A stretch of DNA of 5,031 nt from Bacteroidales bacterium. GTDB taxonomy: Bacteria > Bacteroidota > Bacteroidia > Bacteroidales > Muribaculaceae. The notes beneath the pieces were generated by a model. It worked only from the letters and a program-made list of their open reading frames with translations. It ran no database searches and was not told the DNA's origin. Location: positions 1-5,031 of the forward strand of contig JAUNCU010000197.1 in the NCBI GenBank assembly GCA_030526455.1, read 5' to 3'. Position numbers and translations under genes: made by a program. Of the stretch, positions 1 to 5,031 are shown piece after piece (positions within the stretch are counted from its first letter, which is position 1; every line of letters starts with the position of its first letter).

Positions 1-987
1 CTGGCGGGCGTGTTTGTGGTGGGCGTATCGGGCTGGATGCTGCTTCGCCACCGCAATGTGGAGCACTGCTTCCGCAGCCTCAAAGTGGGCGCGTGGGTAG
101 GCTTCATCGGCATCGTGCTCACCACTATCTCGGGCGACACCTCGGCAGTGACCGTGGCCGAGCGCCAGCCTATGAAACTCGCCGCCATGGAAGGTGTGTA
201 CCGCGGACAGAATGGCCAGGAAATCGTGGCTTTCGGTATCCTCAACCCCGCCAAGACGGTGACCAACGATGAAGATCCATTCCTGATGAAAATAGGCATC
301 CCCTACGGCCTCTCACTGCTCGCCAACCACGATGCGCAATCGTTTGTGCCTGGCATCAACGACATCATCGACGGCATCTCGAAAGACCGCGACGGCAAGG
401 AACTGAACACCGTGAGTTACGCCGAACGCATGGAGCGCGGCAAACTCGCCAAGGAAGCCATCGGCGCCTACAACGTGGCTCTGAAGAAGGACGACAAGCC
501 CGCCATGGCCGAGGCCAGCAAGGCGATTGAGGAAAACTTCCGCTACTTCGGCTACGGCTACCTCGACACCCCTGAAGAAGCCGTGCCCAATGTGGCGCTC
601 ACCTTCTACACCTTCCACGTGATGGTGATGGTGGGCGGCTTCCTCATCATCTTCCTACTCGCCGCACTGGTGCTCGCCTACAAACGCCAACTGCTGGAAA
701 AAGCGCGCTGGGCACGCCTGTGGCACTGGCTCGCCATCATCACCATTCCGCTCACCTACATCTGCAGCGCCTGCGGATGGATTGTGGCCGAAGTGGGCCG
801 CCAGCCTTGGACCATCCAGGACCTTATGCCCAATAAAGTGGCCATCAGCGACTTGAGCGCCAGTTACGTGCAAGTCACCTTCTGGGTGTTTGCCGTAATC
901 TTCACCGCCCTACTCATCGCCGACGTGAGCATCATCATGAAGCAAATCGCTCAAAAATCAAAACAAGACCTCGACACCGTAAAATAA
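1..987 (+). CDS. cydA: Cytochrome bd ubiquinol oxidase subunit I (CydA), 5' end missing
   Basis: Heme-carrying subunit of the inner-membrane cytochrome bd oxidase, which oxidises quinol and reduces oxygen to water at low oxygen. The frame is open from base 1, so the gene starts upstream of the window. The 328 visible residues match E. coli CydA from about residue 194 to the end, consistent with a family length near 520; the heme b558 histidine (E. coli H186) lies just outside. Visible hallmarks are KLAAME (175-192, with the quinol-site Lys and Glu matching E. coli K252 and E257), a long periplasmic Q loop (about 149 residues from that Lys to the heme Met, against 141 in E. coli), FHVMV (613-627, with the axial Met of heme b558 at 622-624), and AEVGRQPW (787-810, where Glu 790-792 matches E. 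coli E445 of the heme b595 site). Several hydrophobic helices flank these motifs. cydB follows after 9 bases, so the two form an operon whose promoter is outside the window. Confidence 0.96.
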   Translation: MAGVFVVGVSGWMLLRHRNVEHCFRSLKVGAWVGFIGIVLTTISGDTSAVTVAERQPMKLAAMEGVYRGQNGQEIVAFGILNPAKTVTNDEDPFLMKIGIPYGLSLLANHDAQSFVPGINDIIDGISKDRDGKELNTVSYAERMERGKLAKEAIGAYNVALKKDDKPAMAEASKAIEENFRYFGYGYLDTPEEAVPNVALTFYTFHVMVMVGGFLIIFLLAALVLAYKRQLLEKARWARLWHWLAIITIPLTYICSACGWIVAEVGRQPWTIQDLMPNKVAISDLSASYVQVTFWVFAVIFTALLIADVSIIMKQIAQKSKQDLDTVK

Positions 988-996
988 GACAAGATT

Positions 997-2118
997 ATGA
1001 CATACGAATTTTTTCAAAACTATTGGTGGCTCATCATCTCGGTATTGGGAGCCCTGCTGGTGTTTCTGCTCTTCGTGCAGGGCGGCCAGTCGATGCTCAT
1101 CAGCGAAAACGACGCTGAGCAACGCGCGCTCATGATTAGTTCCATTGGCCGCAAGTGGGAACTCACCTTCACCACCCTGGTGACCTTCGGCGGCGCATTC
1201 TTCGCCTCTTTCCCGCTGTTCTACTCCACCAGTTTCGGCGGCGCCTACTGGCTGTGGATGCTCATTCTCTTCAGTTTTGTGGTGCAGGCCATCAGTTACG
1301 AATACCGCGCCAAGAAAGGCAACGTGTATGGCACCCGCTTCTACGACGTGCTGCTCTGCATCAACGGCGTGATGGGTCCAGTGCTGCTGGGCGTGGCCGT
1401 GGCTAGCATGTTTTTCGGCAATGAATTCTGCGTGGTGAAAAACCGCATACTCGATGTGGAAGCCTCAGCCATCTCCACCTGGGGACCCGGCCATGGCCTT
1501 GAAGCCATTATGAGTTGGAAAAACGTGGCTTTCGGCGTGATGGTGTTCTTCCTGGCACGCACGCTGGCTTCGCTCTACTTCATCAACAACATCGACGACG
1601 AGCAACTGCACAAGTCGCAGTGCCGCCTGCTGCTCATCAACGGCGCCATCTTCGTGGTGCTCTTCCTCGCCTCAGCGGGCCTCATCCTCACCGCTGGCGG
1701 CGTGGAGGTGAAAGACGGCGTGGCAAGGTGGGTAGACTATAAATACCTCACCAACTTCATCGACATGTGGTGGTGTCTGCTCGTGCTGCTCGCCGGCGTG
1801 GTGCTCGTGCTCGGTGGCATCGCGAAAACCCTCCTGAGCAAGGCACAGTGGCGCAAAGGCATCTGGCCCGTCGGGCTGGGCGTGGTGTTGGTAGTGCTCA
1901 GCCTCTTCTGGGTGCTCGGCTACAACGACACCGCCTACTACCCCTCGCTGCTCGACGTGAACAGTTCGCTCACCATACGCAACAGTTCGTCAAGCCCCTT
2001 CACCCTGCAGGTGATGAGCGCCGTGTCGCTGCTCGTGCCCTTCGTCCTGGCCTACATCGCCTACGTGTGGCGAGCAATGGACAGCACAAAGATCACTCGT
2101 GAAGAGATTAGAAAATAG
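997..2118 (+). CDS. cydB: Cytochrome bd ubiquinol oxidase subunit II (CydB)
   Basis: Second integral membrane subunit of cytochrome bd oxidase, partner of CydA. The 373-residue protein is close to the usual CydB length (379 in E. coli) and has about eight or nine hydrophobic helices. It starts with the family-like MTYEFFQNYWW and carries GGAFFASFPLFYSTSF in the second helix region and SSSPFTLQVMSA near the C-terminus, matching the E. coli TSSQLTLNVMT region. The ATG at 997 is 9 bases after the cydA stop, and no clear Shine-Dalgarno sequence precedes it, as is common in Bacteroidetes. Two acidic features of E. coli CydB differ: the DGFDMG motif in helix 1 is replaced by VQGGQSM (residues 27-33), and the residue aligned with E. 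coli D58 is Glu (W54-E55). From memory, both are normal for Bacteroidetes CydB. No CydX-like small ORF is evident downstream. The last codons overlap a 7-nt tandem repeat. Confidence 0.96.
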   Translation: MTYEFFQNYWWLIISVLGALLVFLLFVQGGQSMLISENDAEQRALMISSIGRKWELTFTTLVTFGGAFFASFPLFYSTSFGGAYWLWMLILFSFVVQAISYEYRAKKGNVYGTRFYDVLLCINGVMGPVLLGVAVASMFFGNEFCVVKNRILDVEASAISTWGPGHGLEAIMSWKNVAFGVMVFFLARTLASLYFINNIDDEQLHKSQCRLLLINGAIFVVLFLASAGLILTAGGVEVKDGVARWVDYKYLTNFIDMWWCLLVLLAGVVLVLGGIAKTLLSKAQWRKGIWPVGLGVVLVVLSLFWVLGYNDTAYYPSLLDVNSSLTIRNSSSSPFTLQVMSAVSLLVPFVLAYIAYVWRAMDSTKITREEIRK

Positions 2119-2161
2119 ACGTTAGAAATTAGATGTTAGAAGTTTGATATTAGAGATAATC
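2106..2161. repeat. Degenerate 7-nt tandem repeat, consensus NNTTAGA
   Basis: Read in steps of seven, the bases are gattaga, aaataga, cgttaga, aattaga, tgttaga, agtttga, tattaga and a decayed gataatc. Seven consecutive units fit NNTTAGA with at most one change in the last five bases, and the eighth is weaker. The first two units lie inside the end of cydB and include its TAG stop. The sequence has no coding role after the stop, and its function is unknown. It could be a drifting microsatellite or a member of a dispersed intergenic repeat family. Confidence 0.7.
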
Positions 2162-2189
2162 CTCTCTTTTTAAAGCCTCTAAGATTTCC

Positions 2190-2242
2190 ATAGCAAATGC
2201 TCCCCGCCATTTTTTTTCTTGGCGAGGAGCATTTGCTATTTT
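2190..2242. terminator. Large hairpin between convergent cydB and patatin genes, probable bidirectional terminator
   Basis: Arms 2190-2209 and 2220-2239 are complementary over 20 base pairs with one exception (bases 2204 and 2225), around a 10-nt T-rich loop. In a rightward transcript the exception is a C-A mismatch, and the stem is followed by a short T tract (2239-2242). In a leftward transcript the same pair is a U-G wobble, so the stem is uninterrupted, but no U tract follows directly. The hairpin lies 72 bases past the cydB stop and 25 bases past the patatin stop, where a shared terminator for convergent genes is expected. Confidence 0.85.
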
Positions 2243-2264
2243 GATGCGTATTTCGGGCTTATTA

Positions 2265-3128
2265 TTATTTCGCGAATTCTTGGATTTCTTTCAGGTGGGC
2301 GAGGGCTTGTTGGCGGCCTAGTTGGTGGGTGTGGGCCATGAGGGCGGGGTCGGTGCAGGTGTGGCCTATGGTGAGGGGCTCGGCGGGGCGTATCACCAGG
2401 GCGTTGCCCGCCTTTTCCTGGGCGGCCACGTATTCGAGTTGGGCGTTATACATGTGGTGACGGCGTGCCATGGCGTCGACCATCTTGGGATATTTGCGCA
2501 GCAGCAGGCGAATGAGTGGCATGGCTTTGGTGAGGCGCTTCTCGTAGCCGAGTGGCTGCGTGAGCACCACGATGTTGCGCTCGTAGCCTTGGCGCTGGAA
2601 GTACTCTAGCGGGATGCTGTCGGTCATGCCGCCGTCGAGCAGGCGATAGCCGCCCACTTCCACCACATTCGACACCATGGGCATCGATGCCGAGGCGCGT
2701 ATCCACTCCAGCGCCACGTGGATGTCGGGGTCGCGCAGCAGGTGGTAGACGGGCTCGCCGGTGACGACGTCGGTGCACACGAGGTGGAAATCGACCTCGC
2801 TGGCGAGGAACTTTTCGTAGTCGAACACGTCGTACTCGATCGGCACCACATGGTAGCAGAAGTGGGCGTTGTAGAGGTCGCCGCTGGTGATGAGCGAATA
2901 CAAGCCTCCGTAGCGGCGGTCGCCGGCAAAGCGCTGGTTGTAGCGCAGGGCGCGGCCTATCTGCCCGCTGCAGTAATTCACGCCGAAGGCTGCTCCGGCG
3001 CTCACGCCCACCACGCCATTCACCTGCACGTGGTTTTCCATCATCACGTCGAGCACACCGCAGGTGAACATGCCGCGGTAGGCTCCTCCCTCGAGCACAA
3101 GGCCTATTTTCGCTTTTGAATCCATCAT
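2265..3128 (-). CDS. Patatin-like phospholipase family protein (YjjU-like)
   Basis: Predicted cytoplasmic serine acyl hydrolase of 287 residues with the Ser-Asp dyad of the patatin family. In order: the oxyanion-hole loop GGAYRG (residues 14-19), the nucleophile elbow GVSAGA (41-46, Ser43), and the DGG motif with catalytic Asp165. ASASMP (145-150) before the DGG is also typical of bacterial patatins. There is no signal peptide or membrane segment. Length and motif spacing suit the short bacterial patatin group that includes E. coli YjjU, whose physiological lipid substrate is not established. It starts with tandem ATG codons (3128 and 3125); an AGGA upstream favours the second by spacing, so the true N-terminus may be one residue shorter. 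It lies 105 bases after the SRPBCC gene on the same strand, so it may be read from the pyrE promoter or from its own unseen one. It ends convergently with cydB. Confidence 0.92.
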   Translation of the reverse strand: MMDSKAKIGLVLEGGAYRGMFTCGVLDVMMENHVQVNGVVGVSAGAAFGVNYCSGQIGRALRYNQRFAGDRRYGGLYSLITSGDLYNAHFCYHVVPIEYDVFDYEKFLASEVDFHLVCTDVVTGEPVYHLLRDPDIHVALEWIRASASMPMVSNVVEVGGYRLLDGGMTDSIPLEYFQRQGYERNIVVLTQPLGYEKRLTKAMPLIRLLLRKYPKMVDAMARRHHMYNAQLEYVAAQEKAGNALVIRPAEPLTIGHTCTDPALMAHTHQLGRQQALAHLKEIQEFAK

Positions 3129-3131
3129 TTT

Positions 3132-3135
3132 TCCT
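3132..3135 (-). promoter_or_regulatory. Shine-Dalgarno-like AGGA before the patatin-like gene
   Basis: The leftward strand reads CAGGAAAAATGATGG. AGG ends 4 bases before the first ATG and 7 bases before the second, so the second start has the more usual spacing. It stands out because the other genes in the window have no comparable purine-rich site. Confidence 0.5.
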
Positions 3136-3172
3136 GATTTGTTTTGCCACCGCCAGAGGGATGGCTTGAAGA

Positions 3173-3200
3173 AAGGGGAAAGAGTTGCCTCCTTCCCCTT
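3173..3200 (-). terminator. Small hairpin in the SRPBCC-patatin gap, possible weak terminator or processing site
   Basis: An 8-bp perfect stem (AAGGGGAA at 3173-3180 with TTCCCCTT at 3193-3200) surrounds a 12-nt loop, 33 bases past the SRPBCC stop codon. In the leftward transcript only UCUUC follows, not a proper U tract, so efficient intrinsic termination is doubtful. It may lower read-through into the patatin-like gene or simply be a chance purine/pyrimidine palindrome. Confidence 0.35.
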
Positions 3201-3233
3201 GGTTAGTTTACAGTTAATCGGGTGGCTGTGATG

Positions 3234-3671
3234 CTACAGTTCCTTGTAGGGAAGGCGTGCAATCATTTCGCCAAATTTCTTTGCGCCGTCTTTGAGTTTA
3301 CCGCCCACCATAGCGCGGAGCATGATGGGGAGGTCGAGTTGCAAAGAGGTGACGCTTTCGGTGTGGTCGGCATCCACTTCCTTCAAGTCGATGGAGAGGC
3401 CGAAAGGCACTGGCGACTGTGCTGCGCCAAACACGATTTTGCTGGGTTCCACCTTTTCCACGATGCCCAGTTTCAGAGGTCCCATGGGCGATTCAATCAC
3501 CACGCCACCGTCTTCAAACTTGAGGTTCTGCAGGTGCTGACGCGCTTCTTCGGGGAGTTTGTCGATATTGGCATCGAGATGGCGGCGAAACACTTCAGGG
3601 TCGGAGAGTTTGCCATACACCGTAGCGATATCGCACTCGATCACATGTTTGTCACTTTTATATGTTTCCAT
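3234..3671 (-). CDS. SRPBCC-fold protein of unknown function
   Basis: A soluble 145-residue protein with the look of the SRPBCC (START/Bet v1-like) helix-grip fold: an N-terminal strand then a helix in METYKSDKHVIECDIATVYG, an ESPMGPLKLGIVEKVEPSKIVF stretch (about residues 60-81) of paired strands, an alternating strand near DHTESVTSLQLDLP, and a long C-terminal amphipathic helix that would close the cavity. No catalytic motif is evident, and no signal peptide or membrane helix is present. Ligand and role are unknown; members of this fold bind hydrophobic ligands or act as cyclases or chaperone co-factors, but nothing here picks one. The ATG at 3671 is 23 bases after the pyrE stop, with an A-rich leader and no Shine-Dalgarno sequence, so the gene is very likely co-transcribed with pyrE. 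The fold assignment is by overall pattern rather than a signature motif. Confidence 0.85.
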   Translation of the reverse strand: METYKSDKHVIECDIATVYGKLSDPEVFRRHLDANIDKLPEEARQHLQNLKFEDGGVVIESPMGPLKLGIVEKVEPSKIVFGAAQSPVPFGLSIDLKEVDADHTESVTSLQLDLPIMLRAMVGGKLKDGAKKFGEMIARLPYKEL

Positions 3672-3694
3672 TATAGTTTTGTTCTGAATAGTGA

Positions 3695-4345
3695 TTAGTC
3701 AACGTTTACGGGAGTTGGAGTCCAGTTTTCTGGATCTTCACGCCAGAGTTGGAGTTGGGCTTCGTCGCTCGCCTTGATGTAGTTGGTTTCAACGGCAGCC
3801 TTAATCATAGCGCTGTAGCCGCTGAGGGTAACGAGTTCTACGCCAGCCTTTTCAAATGCTTCAGTAGCCTGTGGGAACTCGTAGGTGAAGATAGCCACCA
3901 TGCCCAGCACTTCAGCACCAGCGTTGCGCAGTGCTTCCACAGCCTTGAGGCTGCTCTTGCCGGTAGAGACGAGGTCTTCCACCACCACCACTTTCTGGCC
4001 AGGCTTGATGTTGCCCTCGATGAGGTTTTCCAGACCGTGATCCTTTGGAGCCGAACGCACGTACACCATTGGTTTGCCCAGCGTGTCGGCCACGAGAGCA
4101 CCCTGTGCGATAGCACCAGTGGCTACACCAGCCACCACTTCAGCATCGCCGAAGTTTTCGAGGATGAGGCGAGAAAGTTCCACCTTGATGAAATTGCGCA
4201 CCTCAGGATAAGAAAGCGTGAGGCGGTTGTCGGTGTAGATGGGTGAATTCCAGCCGCTAGCCCAAGTGAAAGGGCAATCGGGCTGCAACTTTATTGCACT
4301 GATTTTCAGGAGTCTCTCTGCAAGAAGGAAATCTAACTTTTTCAT
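3695..4345 (-). CDS. pyrE: Orotate phosphoribosyltransferase (PyrE)
   Basis: Cytoplasmic enzyme of de novo pyrimidine synthesis that joins orotate to PRPP, giving orotidine 5'-phosphate and pyrophosphate. The 216-residue protein matches the family length (213 in E. coli). The PRPP-binding signature VVVVEDLVSTGKSS covers residues 119-132, with the acidic pair E123-D124. The flexible catalytic loop is RSAPKDHGLENLIEG (97-111), with K101 and H103. FTWASGWNSPIYTDNR (26-41) is the N-terminal substrate region, and GVATGAI (73-79) is the second conserved loop. The reading frame is open to an ATG at 4408, but I chose the ATG at 4345 (MKKLDF): the extra 21 residues are unlike the family and the stretch that would encode them contains the probable promoter. 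The gene heads a leftward group with the SRPBCC gene and possibly the patatin-like gene, and is divergent from recX. Confidence 0.96.
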   Translation of the reverse strand: MKKLDFLLAERLLKISAIKLQPDCPFTWASGWNSPIYTDNRLTLSYPEVRNFIKVELSRLILENFGDAEVVAGVATGAIAQGALVADTLGKPMVYVRSAPKDHGLENLIEGNIKPGQKVVVVEDLVSTGKSSLKAVEALRNAGAEVLGMVAIFTYEFPQATEAFEKAGVELVTLSGYSAMIKAAVETNYIKASDEAQLQLWREDPENWTPTPVNVD

Positions 4346-4387
4346 GAAATCTTCAATATGATAGGATTGATAAAAATATTCTCTTTG

Positions 4388-4421
4388 CAAAATTACGAAT
4401 AATATCACTTACTATGGCAAG
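4388..4421 (-). promoter_or_regulatory. Probable pyrE promoter, Bacteroidetes type
   Basis: On the leftward strand TAATTTTG (4395 down to 4388) is an exact match to the Bacteroidetes -7 consensus TAnnTTTG. A CTTG at 4421-4418 can serve as the -33 element (consensus TTG/TTTG), with 22 bases between the boxes, slightly longer than the usual 19-21. Transcription would start near 4380, leaving a leader of roughly 35 bases before the pyrE ATG at 4345. Confidence 0.65.
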
Positions 4422-4427
4422 AAATCA

Positions 4428-4459
4428 CTTGTTTTTTTGGGGCATTAACAGTAATTTTG
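4428..4459 (+). promoter_or_regulatory. Probable recX promoter, Bacteroidetes type
   Basis: TAATTTTG at 4452-4459 matches the Bacteroidetes -7 consensus TAnnTTTG exactly, and CTTG at 4428-4431 gives a -33 element with 20 bases between, the usual spacing. Transcription would start near 4466, about 20 bases before the recX ATG. The -7 octamer is identical to that of the divergent pyrE promoter. Confidence 0.68.
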
Positions 4460-4487
4460 TAAAGCACTAACATCCATTATCAGCAAT

Positions 4488-4982
4488 ATGAATCGCACTC
4501 CTCGCAAACCCCTCTCTCCTGAAGCGGCTTTCAACAAGGCCGCAACCTTGTGTGCACGCGCCGAGCAAGCCACAGGCGACATCTACACTAAACTACAGGG
4601 ATGGGGACTCTCGGTCGACGACGCTCAAGGCGTGATACAGCGCCTGAAAAGCGAAAACTACCTCAACGACGAGCGCTACGCCCGCGCCTACTGCCGCGAC
4701 AAGATGCGCTTCAACGGATGGGGACGCATAAAGGTGGCTTTCATGCTTAAAAGCAAGGGTATAGGGAAGATCGACATCGAGACCGTGCTGGCTGAAGTCG
4801 ACGAAAACGAATACCTCAGCACCCTGCAGCGCCTGCTCCAGGCCAAGTGGCGCGACGTGAAGGCCAAGGAACCCATGCAGGCCCGCGCCTCACTCATGCG
4901 CTTCGCCGCCTCACGAGGCTTCGAACCCGCAGTGTTCTACCCCGCCATCGACCAAGTGATGAACGAAGAAAACCAAGATTGA
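4488..4982 (+). CDS. recX: RecX family regulatory protein
   Basis: Small cytoplasmic protein that in characterised bacteria binds RecA filaments and restrains recombination and the SOS response. The 164 residues are in the normal size range and built of repeated three-helix units. The most recognisable part is YLNDERYARAYCRDK (58-72) followed by WGRIKVAFMLKSKGI (78-92), the core RecX motif; the N-terminal unit has the typical ARAEQATGDIYTKLQGWGL pattern (23-41). The ATG at 4488 is the first in frame after the promoter, and no Shine-Dalgarno sequence is seen. No recA is in the window: recX stands divergent from pyrE rather than downstream of recA as in many Proteobacteria. No LexA-like operator is recognised. 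The stop is followed by an 8-nt tandem repeat. Confidence 0.92.
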   Translation: MNRTPRKPLSPEAAFNKAATLCARAEQATGDIYTKLQGWGLSVDDAQGVIQRLKSENYLNDERYARAYCRDKMRFNGWGRIKVAFMLKSKGIGKIDIETVLAEVDENEYLSTLQRLLQAKWRDVKAKEPMQARASLMRFAASRGFEPAVFYPAIDQVMNEENQD

Positions 4983-4990
4983 AAAGAAAC

Positions 4991-5031
4991 TAGTTGACCC
5001 GTAGACCCGTAGACTTGTTGACTCGTAGACT
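4991..5031. repeat. 8-nt tandem repeat, consensus NNGTWGAC, running off the window end
   Basis: Starting 8 bases after the recX stop, the sequence reads in steps of eight: tagttgac, ccgtagac, ccgtagac, ttgttgac, tcgtagac, then t. The last six bases of every unit are GTTGAC or GTAGAC, while the first two vary. The array probably continues beyond base 5031, so its full length is unknown. No gene or strong hairpin explains it. Confidence 0.8.

Noticed and set aside
313..873. Leftward open frames of 101 and 72 residues opposite cydA.
   Set aside because: The CydA frame carries the heme and quinol motifs throughout this stretch; the antisense frames are low-complexity Val/Ala/Gly-rich shadows.
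2106..2161. The possibility that the 7-nt array, or the 8-nt array at 4991-5031, is a CRISPR array or iteron-type replication origin.
   Set aside because: Units of 7-8 bases with no spacers rule out CRISPR, and no replication initiator gene or DnaA-box cluster is nearby to support an origin.
2150..2182. A 6-bp inverted repeat (TTAGAG with CTCTAA) between the 7-nt repeat and the large hairpin.
   Set aside because: The stem is short and AT-rich with a 21-base loop, and is easily explained by chance; the neighbouring 20-bp hairpin is a far better terminator.
2718..3119. A 133-residue rightward open frame antisense to the patatin-like gene, and similar antisense frames over the SRPBCC gene (3222-3698) and pyrE (3749-4246).
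   Set aside because: These are antisense shadows created by codon bias of the real genes. They lack start signals and recognisable motifs and lie opposite well-supported proteins.
2446..3150. A 234-residue open frame on the leftward strand overlapping the patatin-like gene in another frame.
   Set aside because: Its product is very rich in Arg, Pro and His with no fold-like pattern, as expected from a shifted frame of a GC-rich gene; the patatin frame has all family motifs.
4346..4408. A 21-residue N-terminal extension of PyrE beginning at the ATG at 4408.
   Set aside because: The extension is not seen in the PyrE family and its DNA contains the exact TAATTTTG promoter box; MKKLDF at 4345 is the natural start.

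Overview
The window looks like an ordinary chromosomal stretch from a gut-type member of the Bacteroidales (Prevotella/Muribaculaceae/Bacteroides-like). This rests on the style of the CydA and CydB proteins, the near absence of Shine-Dalgarno sequences, AT-rich intergenic DNA beside GC-richer genes, and two promoters with the Bacteroidetes -7 octamer TAnnTTTG. The species cannot be named from the sequence alone.

Layout: the 3' two thirds of cydA (1-987) and a complete cydB (997-2118) read rightwards as an operon for cytochrome bd quinol oxidase. A convergent intergenic region (2119-2264) follows. It holds a degenerate 7-nt tandem repeat that begins inside the last codons of cydB, and a large hairpin that probably terminates transcription from both sides. 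Three genes then read leftwards, in transcription order: pyrE (orotate phosphoribosyltransferase, 4345-3695), a small SRPBCC-fold protein (3671-3234) and a patatin-like serine hydrolase (3128-2265). recX (4488-4982) diverges from pyrE. The pyrE-recX intergenic region carries two back-to-back promoters with the same TAATTTTG -7 box, and their -33 elements form a short inverted repeat. After recX, an 8-nt tandem repeat (NNGTWGAC) runs off the end of the window.

Functionally the genes are housekeeping: microaerobic respiration and oxygen scavenging (CydAB), pyrimidine biosynthesis (PyrE), modulation of RecA (RecX), a probable lipid acyl hydrolase, and a small ligand-binding-fold protein of unknown role that is probably co-transcribed with pyrE. 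I see no mobile element, CRISPR array, tRNA, rRNA, phage gene or defence system, and nothing I would call a new biological system. The points most worth a second look are the two short-period tandem repeats that begin at or just after stop codons, and the symmetric divergent promoter.
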